From NCBI RefSeq assembly GCF_034140825.1, contig NC_089037.1, positions 36,175,001-36,239,000 on the forward strand: DNA of 64,000 nucleotides. The letters run 5' to 3'. Source of the stretch: Oryza sativa Japonica Group. Its lineage: Eukaryota; Streptophyta; Magnoliopsida; Poales; Poaceae. Below the pieces are notes generated by a model. That model saw only the letters and a list, made by a program, of their open reading frames with translations, ran no database searches and was not told where the DNA came from. Position numbers and translations under genes: made by a program. The first letter of the stretch is position 1, and every line of letters starts with the position of its first letter. This document shows positions 22,780 to 33,951 of the stretch, piece by piece.

Positions 22780-25509
22780 ATGTCGAACAAACAAATATTC
22801 CAAGTTTACCATGGACCAGGAAACGTCCGTTACGGGCCAACTGGGGTAGATCTGTCAGATTTTATTGTATCAGAAAGGGGAATTGATAGACCGGCTGAGA
22901 GGAGTGTACCTTCTATAAAAGGATGGTTAATGAAGGGCTTGAGAGTTGATCCACAGACAAGTGACATAACAATCAATGTTATAGTAAGTCGGGCAACTGA
23001 GGGTTTTTATTGGGAACTAATGCCAGTTCAAAACTCTCGAGTGTGGAGATGGTATTTGGAAAATGCATTGCAACGCGGGTGGCCTCTAGCTTTGGTTCCG
23101 TTTGTTCACCCGAAGGATCCAGGTGTGCAGATGAACATGGATGATGGCGAGGGACCAAGTGCTGAAGTAAACGAGACTTCTGTGGAGGAGGTCAACGCAC
23201 GAGAGGACGGGGGCGTAGTAGCTCCAGTTGGTATTCAACCAGGTGGAGTGGCCGACGAGGGGGAGACTGTCGGTGCCATTGTGGATGAAATAGAGAGGGA
23301 GAATTCTGACAACGAGCGTGTAGAGGAAGGTGATTCGTTAGATGATGAGACGGATATTAATCCAGCAGAATGGGCTAGTGAGGATTTTTCTGGGCTGATC
23401 GTCTCTGAAGAGGATAGTGTGAGATGGGAGTACAAAGAAAATGAGGTTATTCAGGGAGCGATTTATAGTAGAGCAGAAGATATGAAGGAGGCGGTAAAAC
23501 ATTTTGCAGTGTCACTTCATAGAGAGTTTTGGGTTGCCAAGTCGAACCGGTCGCAATATGAAGTTCGGTGTGTTAAGGAAAAAGATGGTTGTCCCTAGAG
23601 AGTGCACGCGTATAAGGGGAAATGGAAGGATTATTGGACAGTGTCAGTCGTTACCAAGCATACATGTTTTCTACCTGGTGTTTAGAAATACCACAGGAAC
23701 ATTACTTGTGCATTTGTTGCATCTGAGATGTATGCGCATGTCATCGATAATCTCACATATGAACCAAGGTCAATAATCCGACACATCGAAGAGACATACA
23801 AGTATACTATTAGCTATGCCAAGGCCTGGAGGGCCAAACAGAAAATAATAGAGATGAGATTTGGAACTTACGAAGCCTCGTATGACAATTTGCCACGCCT
23901 GCTTGGTGTTATCGAGGAAAGAAACCCTGGGAGCTCTTACGAAGTGAAGAAATTCCCCTCAATTGAATATCCTAGCAAGAGTGTGCTGCAAAGGGCGTTC
24001 TTAGCTCTACATGTATGCAAGATGGCATTCGTGAACTGTCGTCCTGTTCTCTGTATTGATGGGACATTCTTGACAGGAAAGTATCGGGGCCAGATACTAA
24101 CAGCAATAGGGGTAGATGGGAACAATCAGGTATTGCCCTTGGCATTTGCTTTTGTTGAGAGTGAGAATACCGACAGCTGGTACTGGTTCCTGAAATTGGT
24201 TAAAACAAAAGTTGTTGGTATGAGGCCAAATGTGTGCCTGATACATGATAGGCACGCTGGCATTCTGCGAGTGATAGAAGAGTTGCAGTTTGGGAGTATG
24301 GAACGAGGATACCCCGGTGTTTGGGAAGATGTACAGAGTAGGTGGTGCATGCGTCATATGGGAGCTAATTTCTTCAAGCAATTCAAGAACAAGGAGCTCA
24401 TGAACATGTTCAAGAGGCTGTGCAATCAGAACCAGGAGAAAAAATTCAATGAGCTTTGGAAGAGATTAGATGAGTTGACAGCCAAATGCAGTGATCAGCG
24501 TGCAGCAGCTCCATCGACCGCCGTTGCTGACCCTCCTCAAGCTCTTGGACCTCTCCCAACGGATAGTCCAACATTGGTTAGAAGAACTGGATTGGAGATT
24601 CGGAAATTTTCTCAGTGGATTCTGCATGAACCAAAAGAGAAATGGGCCAAGGCGTATGACACAGGTGGTGCTAGATATGGAATAATGACAACAAATTTGG
24701 CAGAAGTTTACAACTGGGTGATGCGCGGTGTCCGTGGACTGCCACTAGTTGGCATAGTGGAGTTCATTTTACATGGGACATGCAGGTATTTTAGGGATCG
24801 GTTCCAGGCAGTTCTTCCCTCTATGCCGAACAACAGCATTTTGTTTGGAGCTTTCATGCAGAAAAAGCTAGAGGAGTTGCGTAAAAAGGCCATGAAACAT
24901 CGAGCTCTAGTGCAAGGTACCCAACAGCACAGGTTTGAGATACTATGTCAAGATAAGGCAGGCAGGGGTATCTACCGCAAGAGAGTGAAGTAGGAGTGTG
25001 TTCTCAAAGCCGACGGCACATGTCATTGCTCTTGTGCAAAGCCGAAGCTGCTCCACAGGCCATGCACCCATGTCATTGCTGCCGCAGCGGAGTGTGGCAT
25101 ACCAGATGCAGTATATGTGTCACAGTACTTCAGTAAGCAAGCAATATATCATACATGGAGCGGCGAGATTTATGGGTTCGGCATAGCTGGGGAGTTCACA
25201 GAGACTAACGATGAAGTACTCAATATTCCTGACCCATCGAAGCTCCGAGGCAAGGCTGGAAGGAGGAGGACTCGTCGCATCCGCAACGATATGGACGAGT
25301 CGGAGGCTGGCATGGTGAAGCGTTGCAGCAAATGCGATGAACATGGGCACACCTACAAGCATTGTCCTAAAGACAAGGAGAAACCAAGTGCGACGGAGGC
25401 AGGACTATCAGGATCAGCAGCAGATGGAGCTCGCCCTACGGGTGAAGGCACTACCTCCACTCGACCACGTCCTAGGCGTCGTCGTGCCACGTCTGGCTAC
25501 GTGGTGTAG
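22780..25509 (+). pseudogene. mudrA-like: MURA-type transposase, MuDR/MULE superfamily, interrupted by three TAG codons
   Basis: One frame of 910 codons. The N-terminal part is an acidic linker followed by the MuDR N-terminal domain (about 225-300, ending CVKEKDGCP). The DDE transposase core is at about 420-560 (CIDGTFLTGKYRG, first Asp; LIHDRHAGI, second Asp). A SWIM zinc finger (CHCSCAKP...PCTH) follows at about 745-765, then a CCHC knuckle, CSKCDEHGHTYKHC, at about 848-861. Arg-rich C-terminus. Frame, order and length match the family. Three in-frame TAG codons (23596, about 23683, 24991) interrupt it, with no frameshift. Each can be explained by one C-to-T or G-to-A change. The ATG at 22780 follows a leader intron. 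It would catalyse cut-and-paste at the terminal repeats; this copy probably cannot make full protein. Confidence 0.9.
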
Positions 25510-25908
25510 TTCTTATGTTCTATGTCGGCATGTGGATTTGCTTGTAATTCGTTTCGAACTTATCGATGTGTTTATGTTTCGTCGTGTAATGTCAGACTTC
25601 GGCATGTCATGTCTTTAGGTCTCGTGATGTAACGTCGGACTAAGGCGCCTAACGTCTTAGGTATGCTGATGTATGTCGGACTTCGACACGTAATGTTATG
25701 TTATATTATTGAACTCTACATATATGTTAAATTGCACGTCATCGTTATGTACCATTAGTAACGTTTGCTATATTTAAATAGCCTGTACTCTTGTTGTACA
25801 TAATTAATCTCATGATTTTATTACTATTTTATAATTTTGCAAGTTATCTTTTGTTTTACATTACTATTTTTTGAATTGTTCTAACACGAAACACTATATT
25901 TTTCAGAG
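25510..25908. other. Spacer between MURA and PMD genes inside the MULE
   Basis: Contains imperfect tandem units around ATGTCGGACTTCG...CACGTAATG at about 25585-25705. The remainder is AT-rich and probably holds the MURA polyadenylation region and the PMD promoter. A leader intron end is suggested by TTTTTCAG just before the PMD ATG. Confidence 0.5.
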
Positions 25909-28758
25909 ATGGCACGTCAGGATACACCTCAGTTGTTGGACCCGGCGATAGATCACCGACACCGGTCTCACCTTACTACGGTGCAGGGGGCTCAGCTTGG
26001 GACGTTCCGGGCACGGACGTGCGGTGAGCTACTCACGGTTCATGACTCCTTTGTCGAGAGGTACGAACAGTGTTTTACTATAAGTTAGTTGCACTGTAAT
26101 ATTTTTTATAATGACATATTAATTTGTTATTGCAGGCTACGTGAGGCCGGCCTCCTACCGATGCGTCGGCTGGTGGAGGCTGCGGCCGGCGACGCGGACC
26201 CAGCCAGACGATGGACTGTGGACAGGTCCCTCCTAGCAGCTTTGGTCGATCGATGGAGGCCAAAGACGCACACTTTTCACTTGCCGTGCGGTGAGGTAGC
26301 CCCTACCCTACAGGACGTATCGTACTTGTTAGGGCTACCGCTCGCGGGAGACGCTGTTGGGCCAGTGACCATGGCTGTGGACTGGCAGGACGATCTGACG
26401 GCACGTTTCGCACTAGTACAGCGCGCACCGCACCTCCCGCTCGAGCCGTTGGCACACCACCGCAACACCGGACCTACGAAGAGGTGGCTGCTTCAGTTCA
26501 CCGAGAGTGTTTTTGTACCGAAATGACAATCGTATTACATATTTAGTCCGTAGTTAAGGTGCCTAACATTTTATCGACGGCTTGCAGGTTGAGCAGCTAT
26601 AGGCGGAGGCCGACGAGTACTCCTACAGCCGATGTTTGGAGGCGTACTTGCTCTGGCTTTTTGGCTGGGTGATGTTCTGTGGCGGTCACGGGCACGCGGT
26701 CGACAAGGGACTCGTGCACTACGCCAGGAGCATCGCCGACGCCGCGGTAGGCGAGGTGCCTCAGTGGAGCTGGGGTTCCGCGTTGTTGGCGGCTCTGTAC
26801 CGTGCACTTTGTGAGTCTTGCACGAAGACGGATCCCAGCGCGACCTTTGGTGGGTGCCCTCTCTTTCTTTCTATCTGGGCAGCTGAGAGGATTGCGATCG
26901 GCCGCCCTGAGGTGGACCAGCACGCGTACGAGGAGTCACTGTACGAGGAGCGACCAGAGGTCGACTATCCTACGATGGGTACTCTGTGGTGCCGTCGTCA
27001 GGTACGTTGCATCGATCTTATCGTATTGTTAAGTTAATTGCTAAGTTCATTGTACATCACATCGATCGTCTCGTATTGCAGCGCCGATGGGCTCACGTCC
27101 AGGTTAGGCGGTCGTATCCTGAGTTTGTTATGGAGTTCGACCGCCTTCTGCCGACTGACGTCGTGTGGGAGCCCTACAGTGCCGCGGCTACCCAGGCTCA
27201 TGCGCCGTTGGGTCTGTCCACACTCTGCACCAGGGACCAGGCGTACTGGATGACTACAGTTCCGATGGTCTTCGACATCTGCGTTGAGCCTCACGCCCCT
27301 TTCCGCGTAATGCGGCAGTTCGGCTTCCGTCAGCCCTTTCCAGTACCGTTTCCGACCACCGTCCCAGCTGCTGTTCACCGGTAAGATCTTGCACTACGCT
27401 TTCCGTTGTTGCATTAAAATCTGCCTGTTCACAATAATTTGTAACATCTGTCGTTTCACACTAATATTACACATTAATTCGCAGGTACTCGCGCAAGGGT
27501 CAGCAGTCAGCTGGCGACTGGCCCGCCAAGTTGGCGACTTTTGTTGAGGACTGGTTGCTCGCAACCGAGGAGGTCATGGACCACGAGGGAGAGCCACACA
27601 CTGAGGAGTCGTACCAGGCCTACCTACGCTGGTACCAGCCACGCACCCGTACTAGGGTCACCTTCGCTCCCTTGGAGCAGCAGCCCCACGTTGCGAGCAC
27701 TAGAGACCTCTATGCCAGGCACCGCGACCAGGACTTCGCTCGTGCTGTGAGTACCCTGCATCGCACCATTCCTTTATGTTTTCATGTCTTTCTCTTCGTC
27801 AAATTTTACAAATATTTACGAACAAATTAACCATGCAGGTCGACGACATCAACCGGGTCGTCGTTGACGGTTCAACGACGATCCAACGTTTAGGCGCGGG
27901 GATTCCGGTACCCGTAGAGGAGCACCTGACGACGTACACGCGGATGGTGGAGTCGATGCGCTCGATTCTCCGAGTGCTCACCTGTCGTGCAGACGACATT
28001 GCTCGGGCAGACGTAGCTGTACAGCGGCCACCCGTACCGACTAGTCCCCATCCAGCTGCTCACGTTCCTAGGCCGACTCCCCCTCCGCACGGAGGTAAGT
28101 ATTTTTATTACTATTTCTGTACATGCCTCGCACATATAAGTGAGCCGTTTCACTTGCCGATTGCTTCAGGGTTTCGTGCACCGTTCAACACCCCGCCTTC
28201 CTCGGCTAGGCCTTCTGTTGTGCCCCCCACAGGTACTTAAAAAAACAACATTACTTCGACAATCAATTTACATACATTTTATGTCTTAGCTTACAAGGGT
28301 CCCGTTGTCGATGTGTAGGTTTCGCCCAGTTCGCTATGACGCAGGCTGCCCACTTCTCCCAGGCTGCAGGGTCAGCGTCTCAGGCAGCTGTGTCGACCTC
28401 GCACTCAGCGCAGTTCTGGCAGTACACCGGGACTTCGTCACAGGCAGCCGGCACGTCGAGTCAGGGTCCACCACTGGACCATGCTGGGACCTCGTCGGAC
28501 CGCTTGCTGCCTTCCACCTTGCTCTTCGACATCACTGACTTCGACTTCGCTTCAGGCTCGACAGAGGACATCATCGGCCCCTCACAGCTGGGAGGCGCAC
28601 CGCCGGTGCAGACGCAGGACCAGGCGCAGGCCACTCCTCCGCGGGACACTCGTGCTACCCGTGCTATGCCACCGGATCGTTTCACCTACTCCCAGGACCA
28701 CGTGCGAGCACAGGCCCGGAGGACCAAGCGTGGTCGCGGCGCGGGGCAGGGCCAGTAG
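25909..28758 (+). CDS. Plant mobile domain (PMD) protein carried by the MULE
   Basis: Probable exons: 25909-26061, 26136-about 26516, 26588-27001, 27082-27380, 27485-27746, 27839-28094, 28170-28232, 28319-28758. The downstream junctions keep phase. The PMD core is unmistakable: HDSFVE..LREAGLLPM, WRPKTHTFHLPCGEVAPTLQ, VSYLLGLPLAG, then EAYLLWLFGWVMFC, SWGSALLAALYRALC and GGCPLFLSIWAAERI. The C-terminal region is Gln/Ser/Thr-rich with a basic end (RRTKRGRGAGQGQ). PMD proteins include host MAIN/MAIL1 and transposon-borne forms; their biochemical role is unsettled. One TAG at about 26600 follows the chosen exon 3 acceptor. Splicing at the AG of that TAG (exon from 26603) would avoid it, so the exon 2/3 junction is uncertain and the gene may or may not be intact. 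Confidence 0.82.
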
Positions 28759-28835
28759 AGCAGTCTTCTCTTTGTTTACTTGCTTCACTTTCCAGTACTG
28801 TATGCTTGTGTAATGACTACGTTGTTGTTATATAT

Positions 28836-29080
28836 GCACGATACCTTTCGGCGCATGCACGATACCTTTCGGCGCATGCACGACTACTTTCTGCCGCACC
28901 GATGCAGCCTCCTTTATTCGCGTGTGATACGAGTATTTGCCCGCCATTTGGCGCATACGACCAATGTAACTTTCGGCGCCGATCATGCATGTATCTTTCG
29001 GCGCCAATCAGGTGTACCCACCATACCCCACCACGTTCACATGTCAGGGGTATCACTCGATTTTTTGCGCCTATATAAGT
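28836..29080 (+). promoter_or_regulatory. Promoter of the GRF gene with CTTTCGGCGC repeats and TATA box
   Basis: Two adjoining 22-bp units GCACGATACCTTTCGGCGCAT lie at about 28836-28878. Further TTTCGGCGC motifs occur at about 28972 and 28997. A TATA box CTATATAAG is at 29071, about 108 bases before the GRF ATG. Repeated GGCGC cores suggest a protein-binding array; the factor is unknown. Confidence 0.55.
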
Positions 29081-29178
29081 CGCCTTAACGAGTGAGGCCT
29101 CACAATCTTTCAGAACTCAGTCACATTCAGTACTCTCTTCCCCACTTGCTTCATTACAAATCCGACCGGCTTTCGTCA

Positions 29179-29876
29179 ATGGCTAGACGCCGGGGTGTTG
29201 AGGATCCAAACTGGCGTAGCGATCCTTGTGTATACCTACTACCACCTTGGTGCCAGCGTCCTCGCTGCCTATGCGGTGATCGATGCCAACTAATAGCTTC
29301 GAGGAATCCTGATATTCGAGGAAGGCGCTTTTTTAGGTGCCCTAACTATGACCGTGAGGTATTTTATTATCTGCATATGCTTATTCATTCCGTATGGGCA
29401 ATCGCTTTATTCTTCGTAACACTACTCTATTCGGCAGACCCGCACTACGGCTTGCGCATACATCGAGTGGGTCGATACAGAAAATCCCATTCTCGATCTA
29501 ACCACTTGTTTACAAGAAGGTCGCTGGTATTTCGCATCCGAAAGTACTGAGCAATACTTACAGAGAAAAGCGGCTTATGAACGACAATGTCGTGAACAAC
29601 AGAGCGACTGGCGGGTGCTAACTACGGCACTCCCTCCATGGGAAGCCCGTCCAAGATGCAGGTGTGGTGATCGTTGTCAGGTTCTTCGTTCCATAAATCC
29701 TACAACATTGGGTCGAAGGTTCTTTGTTTGTCCAAATATTCTTGACGACGATTTCATGGTAAGAATATTTTGATTACATGAATCCTTATTTTCTCACAAC
29801 ATTTACTAACTTTGCTTGCTTTACATCTATTCTTTCCTCCCAGGAACCACCAAGGAGATGTCAATACAGAGAATAG
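29179..29876 (+). CDS. Protein with two tandem GRF zinc fingers, third gene of the MULE
   Basis: Three exons, 29179-29358, 29438-29758 and 29844-29876, all GT-AG and phase 0, giving an open 177-aa frame. Finger 1 (about 30-58) has CLCGDRC, NPDIRGRRFFRCP. Finger 2 (about 136-165) has CRCGDRC, NPTTLGRRFFVCP. Both keep the CxC..C..C pattern and the GRRFF signature of zf-GRF. A helical, Gln/Arg-rich linker (EQYLQRKAAYERQ) separates them. The two fingers resemble each other, so one arose by internal duplication. In other proteins (APE2, NEIL3, TOP3A) GRF fingers bind single-stranded DNA. Here a role in transposition or strand processing is inference. It is the only gene of the element without any in-frame stop in my model. 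Confidence 0.88.
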
Positions 29877-30407
29877 ATAGACACCAGAAGGGTTCTAACT
29901 CCACCTAGCCGTGTTGTGCAGCTTGAACTACCAGAGCAATACAGGGTTACTAAAGCACGGTTTGAGAGAGGAGAGGGATCCTCACGTAGGGGTTAGCTAT
30001 TATCGGACAACTTGGCATATTGAAATTTCTACTGTCATGCTTCCTTGTCCCATTACTACATCGTCGTTGTGTTCAACTATTGCACTACCTCCCTTCTAGT
30101 TCGAATCTAATATCATCTATGTAACCGCAATGCAAATAGTCGTATCATGTTCAAATTGTACTACTATTTCTTCATGTTACATAATTCTCCTTGTTTAAGT
30201 CCATATAATGTTTCTACGTCCCAGACTGCGATAGGCCTATATAAATTATCCGAGTACTAATACGTCGAATAAGGTACAAAATAATACCTCACTTAACATA
30301 TGAAATTGCGCAACAACCAACTTCAATACATTTTTATAACAATATTAACAAGTTTTACCAATAAATACTTCTTTATTTATTATTAACATAACATAGAAAA
30401 ATCTTTT
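29877..30407. other. 3' region of the MULE between the GRF gene and the right hairpin array
   Basis: AT-rich, with no further reading frame of interest. Probably the GRF 3' UTR and subterminal sequence. Confidence 0.5.
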
Positions 30408-30641
30408 GGCCGTACTTTTTTCATCTGGGTCCCTTGCCGCCCTCTATTGGGGCGGCAAGGGATCCAGATGAAAAAGTACGGCCGCAAGCTCTTTATGGGC
30501 AGCCAAAATTGCAATTAGCCCCTTGCCGCCCTCTGTATGGGCGGCAAGGGCCTAATCGCAATTTTGGCCGACGGCGGCAGACGGCGCGGTCGACCCACCG
30601 TCTGCCACGTCAGCTTGCCGCCCACCATTAGGGCGGCAGGG
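30408..30641. repeat. Right array of three GC-rich hairpin modules
   Basis: Modules at 30431-30461 (stem extended to 30408-30484 by GGCCGTACTTTTT and its complement), 30501-30569 (stem AGCCAAAATTGCAATTA...), and 30613-30640, the last inside the terminal repeat. All share the CTTGCCGCCC...GGGCGGCAAG core of the left array. Confidence 0.9.
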
Positions 30642-30716
30642 GCTATTTCTGCAATTATTTTGGTCGATAGATTATTTCTGTAAATATTAAAAAAAATCTA
30701 AAAACGAAAAAAATTC
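30603..30716. repeat. Right terminal inverted repeat of the large MULE
   Basis: TGCCACGTCAGCTTGCCGCC through CGAAAAAAATTC, the complement of the left terminal repeat. Confidence 0.9.
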
Positions 30717-30725
30717 ATCGTGCAA
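30717..30725. repeat. Right target-site duplication of the large MULE
   Basis: ATCGTGCAA, a perfect copy of the left duplication. Confidence 0.93.
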
Positions 30726-31633
30726 CTACTCCGTTCGAGGCTTCGAGCTCGAGCCGCCGAAAACGACGAATTCGCGAGGTAGCTGGGCTTTCCACCGAGA
30801 TTTTTCATGGGCTTCTTCTTTGGGCTGTAGTATATGAGCCTCATACTTATCTGGGCTGACAGGAAAACGGCCCATAGGCTTCGCTCGGCTATGCTGGGGC
30901 TGGGCTTCAAAATCTGGCCCAATGTGAGCTCTAGGGCATGAGAACGTGGGCTGAGCTCAAAACACTCAGAAATAACATGAACTTGAACCATACCATTTCT
31001 TAAAACAAATAATAAATATATGGATGCATTTAGTTTGTTATCACATATTGGTACTGCTTAAAGAATTTGACAATAACATATTTAATATATCCTACCAAAA
31101 TTTAGCAATGTTACCAACTTGCCAAAATTTGGGTATGACCAAATTTTAAAATGTTCATTTTGGTAGTAATTTGAACAGTCCCGAAGAAACAACAAGGGCG
31201 TTGCGTTACGTTTCCTTGGGTTTTCCCAAGTTTACAAGCTACTACTACTTCTTCGTCCTTTTTCTTTTGAAATAAATCTACGTCAACTCTTCAAGGGCAT
31301 GCAAATTTGCATATACTCCAGTCAGCTAATACCTCGTCCACCGACTAGTGAAGTATATTTTACAGAGCACCAACCCTATCAGAATATTCCAAGATCAAGT
31401 TTATCACCATCGGCCAGCTAGGGCTAGCTACTACTCCAGTAGCATGCAGTTCATTGCTTAACTTTTCAGGAGTCTCACATCACCCCCCAAGGCCAGCATC
31501 ATCATTGTCATCATCGTTCATTGATTATTGTTTTGCGATGTCAACGGTTCTTGAGACAGCATTGCTTAATTATGTAGTTATCTGAAGATGAGCCTATCAG
31601 CTGCCATTATTCTGGAGCTCACTACTCTGAACC

Positions 31634-31659
31634 AATAATAATAATAATAATAATAATAC
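31634..31659. repeat. (AAT)n microsatellite
   Basis: About eight AATA-type trinucleotide units in a row. Confidence 0.9.
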
Positions 31660-32114
31660 TGACTGATGAAGTGATGATGCGCCGCATGACGCATGACAGC
31701 ACACATTGGGTGTTCATACTGGCTACTAGATTTCCTTAATATTGTGTTCTTAGGTTAGTCATCAGATCATTCAGAATATACTCTCTCCATCCTACAAAAC
31801 TGAACTGGTACTAGAATGTGACACATTAACAAGTTATGATTGTTCAGGCATACAGTACCTGTTTCTCCTGCTGGATGGATCCGAGGACGGATTGATTGTT
31901 CTGAAACTTCTGATTCCTGTCACAAAGCGTTGTCCGATCCCTTTCCTGAATTTACATACGCTATCACTTTGCCCTGAAAAAAAGAGGAATTAAAAAGTTT
32001 AGGCTATTAATTCCTAGTACGTCGTATGAAACTCTGGTTGACATTGGTGCACAACGTGTATTTTTGGTTGCCGCGCCCAACGGTTTAAGGGAGTATTCTT
32101 GTGATTAAAAAGTA

Positions 32115-32388
32115 CTTCCTCCATTCCAAATCGATCTACATATTTGTTCATTCATTAAGTCTATTCGTTATTTGTGTATTGAAGTAAATGGATATTGATG
32201 CATACATTCATGCACATAAATATTTATAACACACATGTAATATCTTGATTTGCTATTGGCTAGAAAATAGTATGGATGGTGCATGCATCGAGTTTGTTGT
32301 TAGAGTAAATATAGTATGAGAGAGTTATTAGCTTTTCTTGATCTTAGTGTATATATGAAATATGTAGACCAATTTAGAATTGAGGGAG
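32115..32388. mobile_element. Stowaway-like MITE
   Basis: Ends CTTCCTCCATTCCAAAT and ATTTAGAATTGAGGGAG are imperfect complements, continuing as GATCTACATATTT/AAATATGTAGACC. TA duplications at 32113-32114 and 32389-32390. Confidence 0.85.
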
Positions 32389-33716
32389 TACTGTCATAAT
32401 CCACAAAAGTTAGCTTATGGCTGTCTCTTACACTAACTAATTAATTAATGTAAATATGCCATTATGATGACAGGTCTAATTTATTTGTACTCAAACTGGT
32501 GGCATGATGATGTGCAATTACACAGCTGTTTCCCTCGATATATACATATATATAGAAATTAGAACACAAGTAAGCAGGACAGATTACACATAAAACAAAA
32601 TAAAAGTCTACTGGTTGATTTGGTGTGTACTCAAACCTGATTTTTCAGTGTTTATCTAGCAGATCTTCTTGTACTATGCTTAATGATGTCCGCTCGTTGT
32701 TGGGGACCTGCTTGATTGCACTTGTGTTTTCTGTCAGAATTTGCAATGATGTGTGGATGTGATAATTGATGACAATATATTGTATATGAACTAAAAAAGA
32801 ACAACACATAGTTGAATCATGTAATTACTTGAAGAGCACAAGAGATTTTGTATGTATACAATTCAAATGCATACTTGCAGACTTTGGTGATAAATTGAAG
32901 GTTAAGTAATCTAAATTAATTTGTTGTAGTAGTCCTTGTCCTTCTAATCCTGGCTGGAAGAACAAGCAATGGAGCATGCATGCCTGTCGTTGATTGAGTT
33001 TGCCACATGATGAGACAAACTAGGCATATGCACTCATCAAAGAAAGCTAGCTAGCTATAGTAGTAACAAGAAACCATGGGCAACGTGCGGAATAATTGGT
33101 TACAACTTACGCACGTTAACTTGCAGAGTAATTAAGCTTAACCCCTTACTTCCTTACTCAAGCGAAGTCACATGTTTGGATTCTGTTTGCTGTCTCTCAG
33201 TCGTCCTGACAGTCCCCTAGCCACGTATAACATGCATGTACAGAGTAAAATCAGCGTGTTTTCATGCACATCGAAACGAATCATAATAACATTCTATTAT
33301 CCTTTACCTAATCCTAGAACGAGCTTATTTTCTTTAGCTCCGATAAATGTTCAATGGTAATCATGGCCACCTCAAAGAACTATAGCTTATAGCAACGATG
33401 TGAAGGTATACAATTTTTTTTACGTTTAATATAAAACAAATCACTACACCAGGATACAATTTTTTTTGTTGTTAAATGAAAAAAATGAGTCCATCTAGTT
33501 TATTGTGTAACTTCGATGAATATACATAGTACTCCAAATTAAAATGTACTATTTTCACTTCTTAGCATTTGTTAAGTCAGGGCTTTAATATATACTTTAT
33601 ATAAAGTTATAGTCCACCAAATCTAAAGCTCAAAATATAACCATGCCACATCATTACCTACTAGTAATAATTATATATTTAAACTCATGCAAACATACAG
33701 CATCATCTACAATTTA

Positions 33717-33951
33717 CTCCCTCCGTCCCATAATATAAGGGATTTTGAGTTTTTGTTTGCACTGTTTGACTACTCGTCTTATTAAAAAAATGGAATTATT
33801 ATTTATTTTTTTGAATTACTTTATTATTTAAAGTACTTTAAACACAACTTTTTGTTTTTTAATTATATTTGTATAAATTTTTTGAATAAGACGAGTGATC
33901 AAATAGTGTAAGCAAAAACTCAAAATCCCTTATATTATGGGACGGAGGGAG
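33717..33951. mobile_element. Stowaway MITE with near-perfect termini
   Basis: CTCCCTCCGTCCCATAATAT at the left and its complement at the right are almost identical. TA duplications at 33715-33716 and 33952-33953. Same family as 21754-21983 but with fewer differences between arms, so younger. Confidence 0.95.

Larger units (their letters stand above)
22103..30716 (+). mobile_element. Three-gene Mutator-like element (MURA + PMD + double GRF finger)
   Basis: Bounded by the identical 9-bp target duplication ATCGTGCAA at 22094-22102 and 30717-30725. This length is diagnostic of the Mutator superfamily. The terminal inverted repeats are about 115-120 bp (22103-22222 and 30603-30716), alike at roughly nine bases in ten by eye. 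Three genes lie head to tail on the plus strand: MURA transposase (22780-25509), plant mobile domain protein (25909-28758) and a double zf-GRF protein (29179-29876). Three GCCGCCC/GGGCGGC hairpins sit near each end. The target duplication is perfect, so insertion was probably not very old. The transposase frame has three TAG codons, so this copy is likely not autonomous. Other copies may exist in the genome and would be worth comparing. Confidence 0.93.

Noticed and set aside
22185-30641. CRISPR-like array
   Set aside because: The repeats are palindromic modules at both ends of a plant transposon, with no regular spacers.
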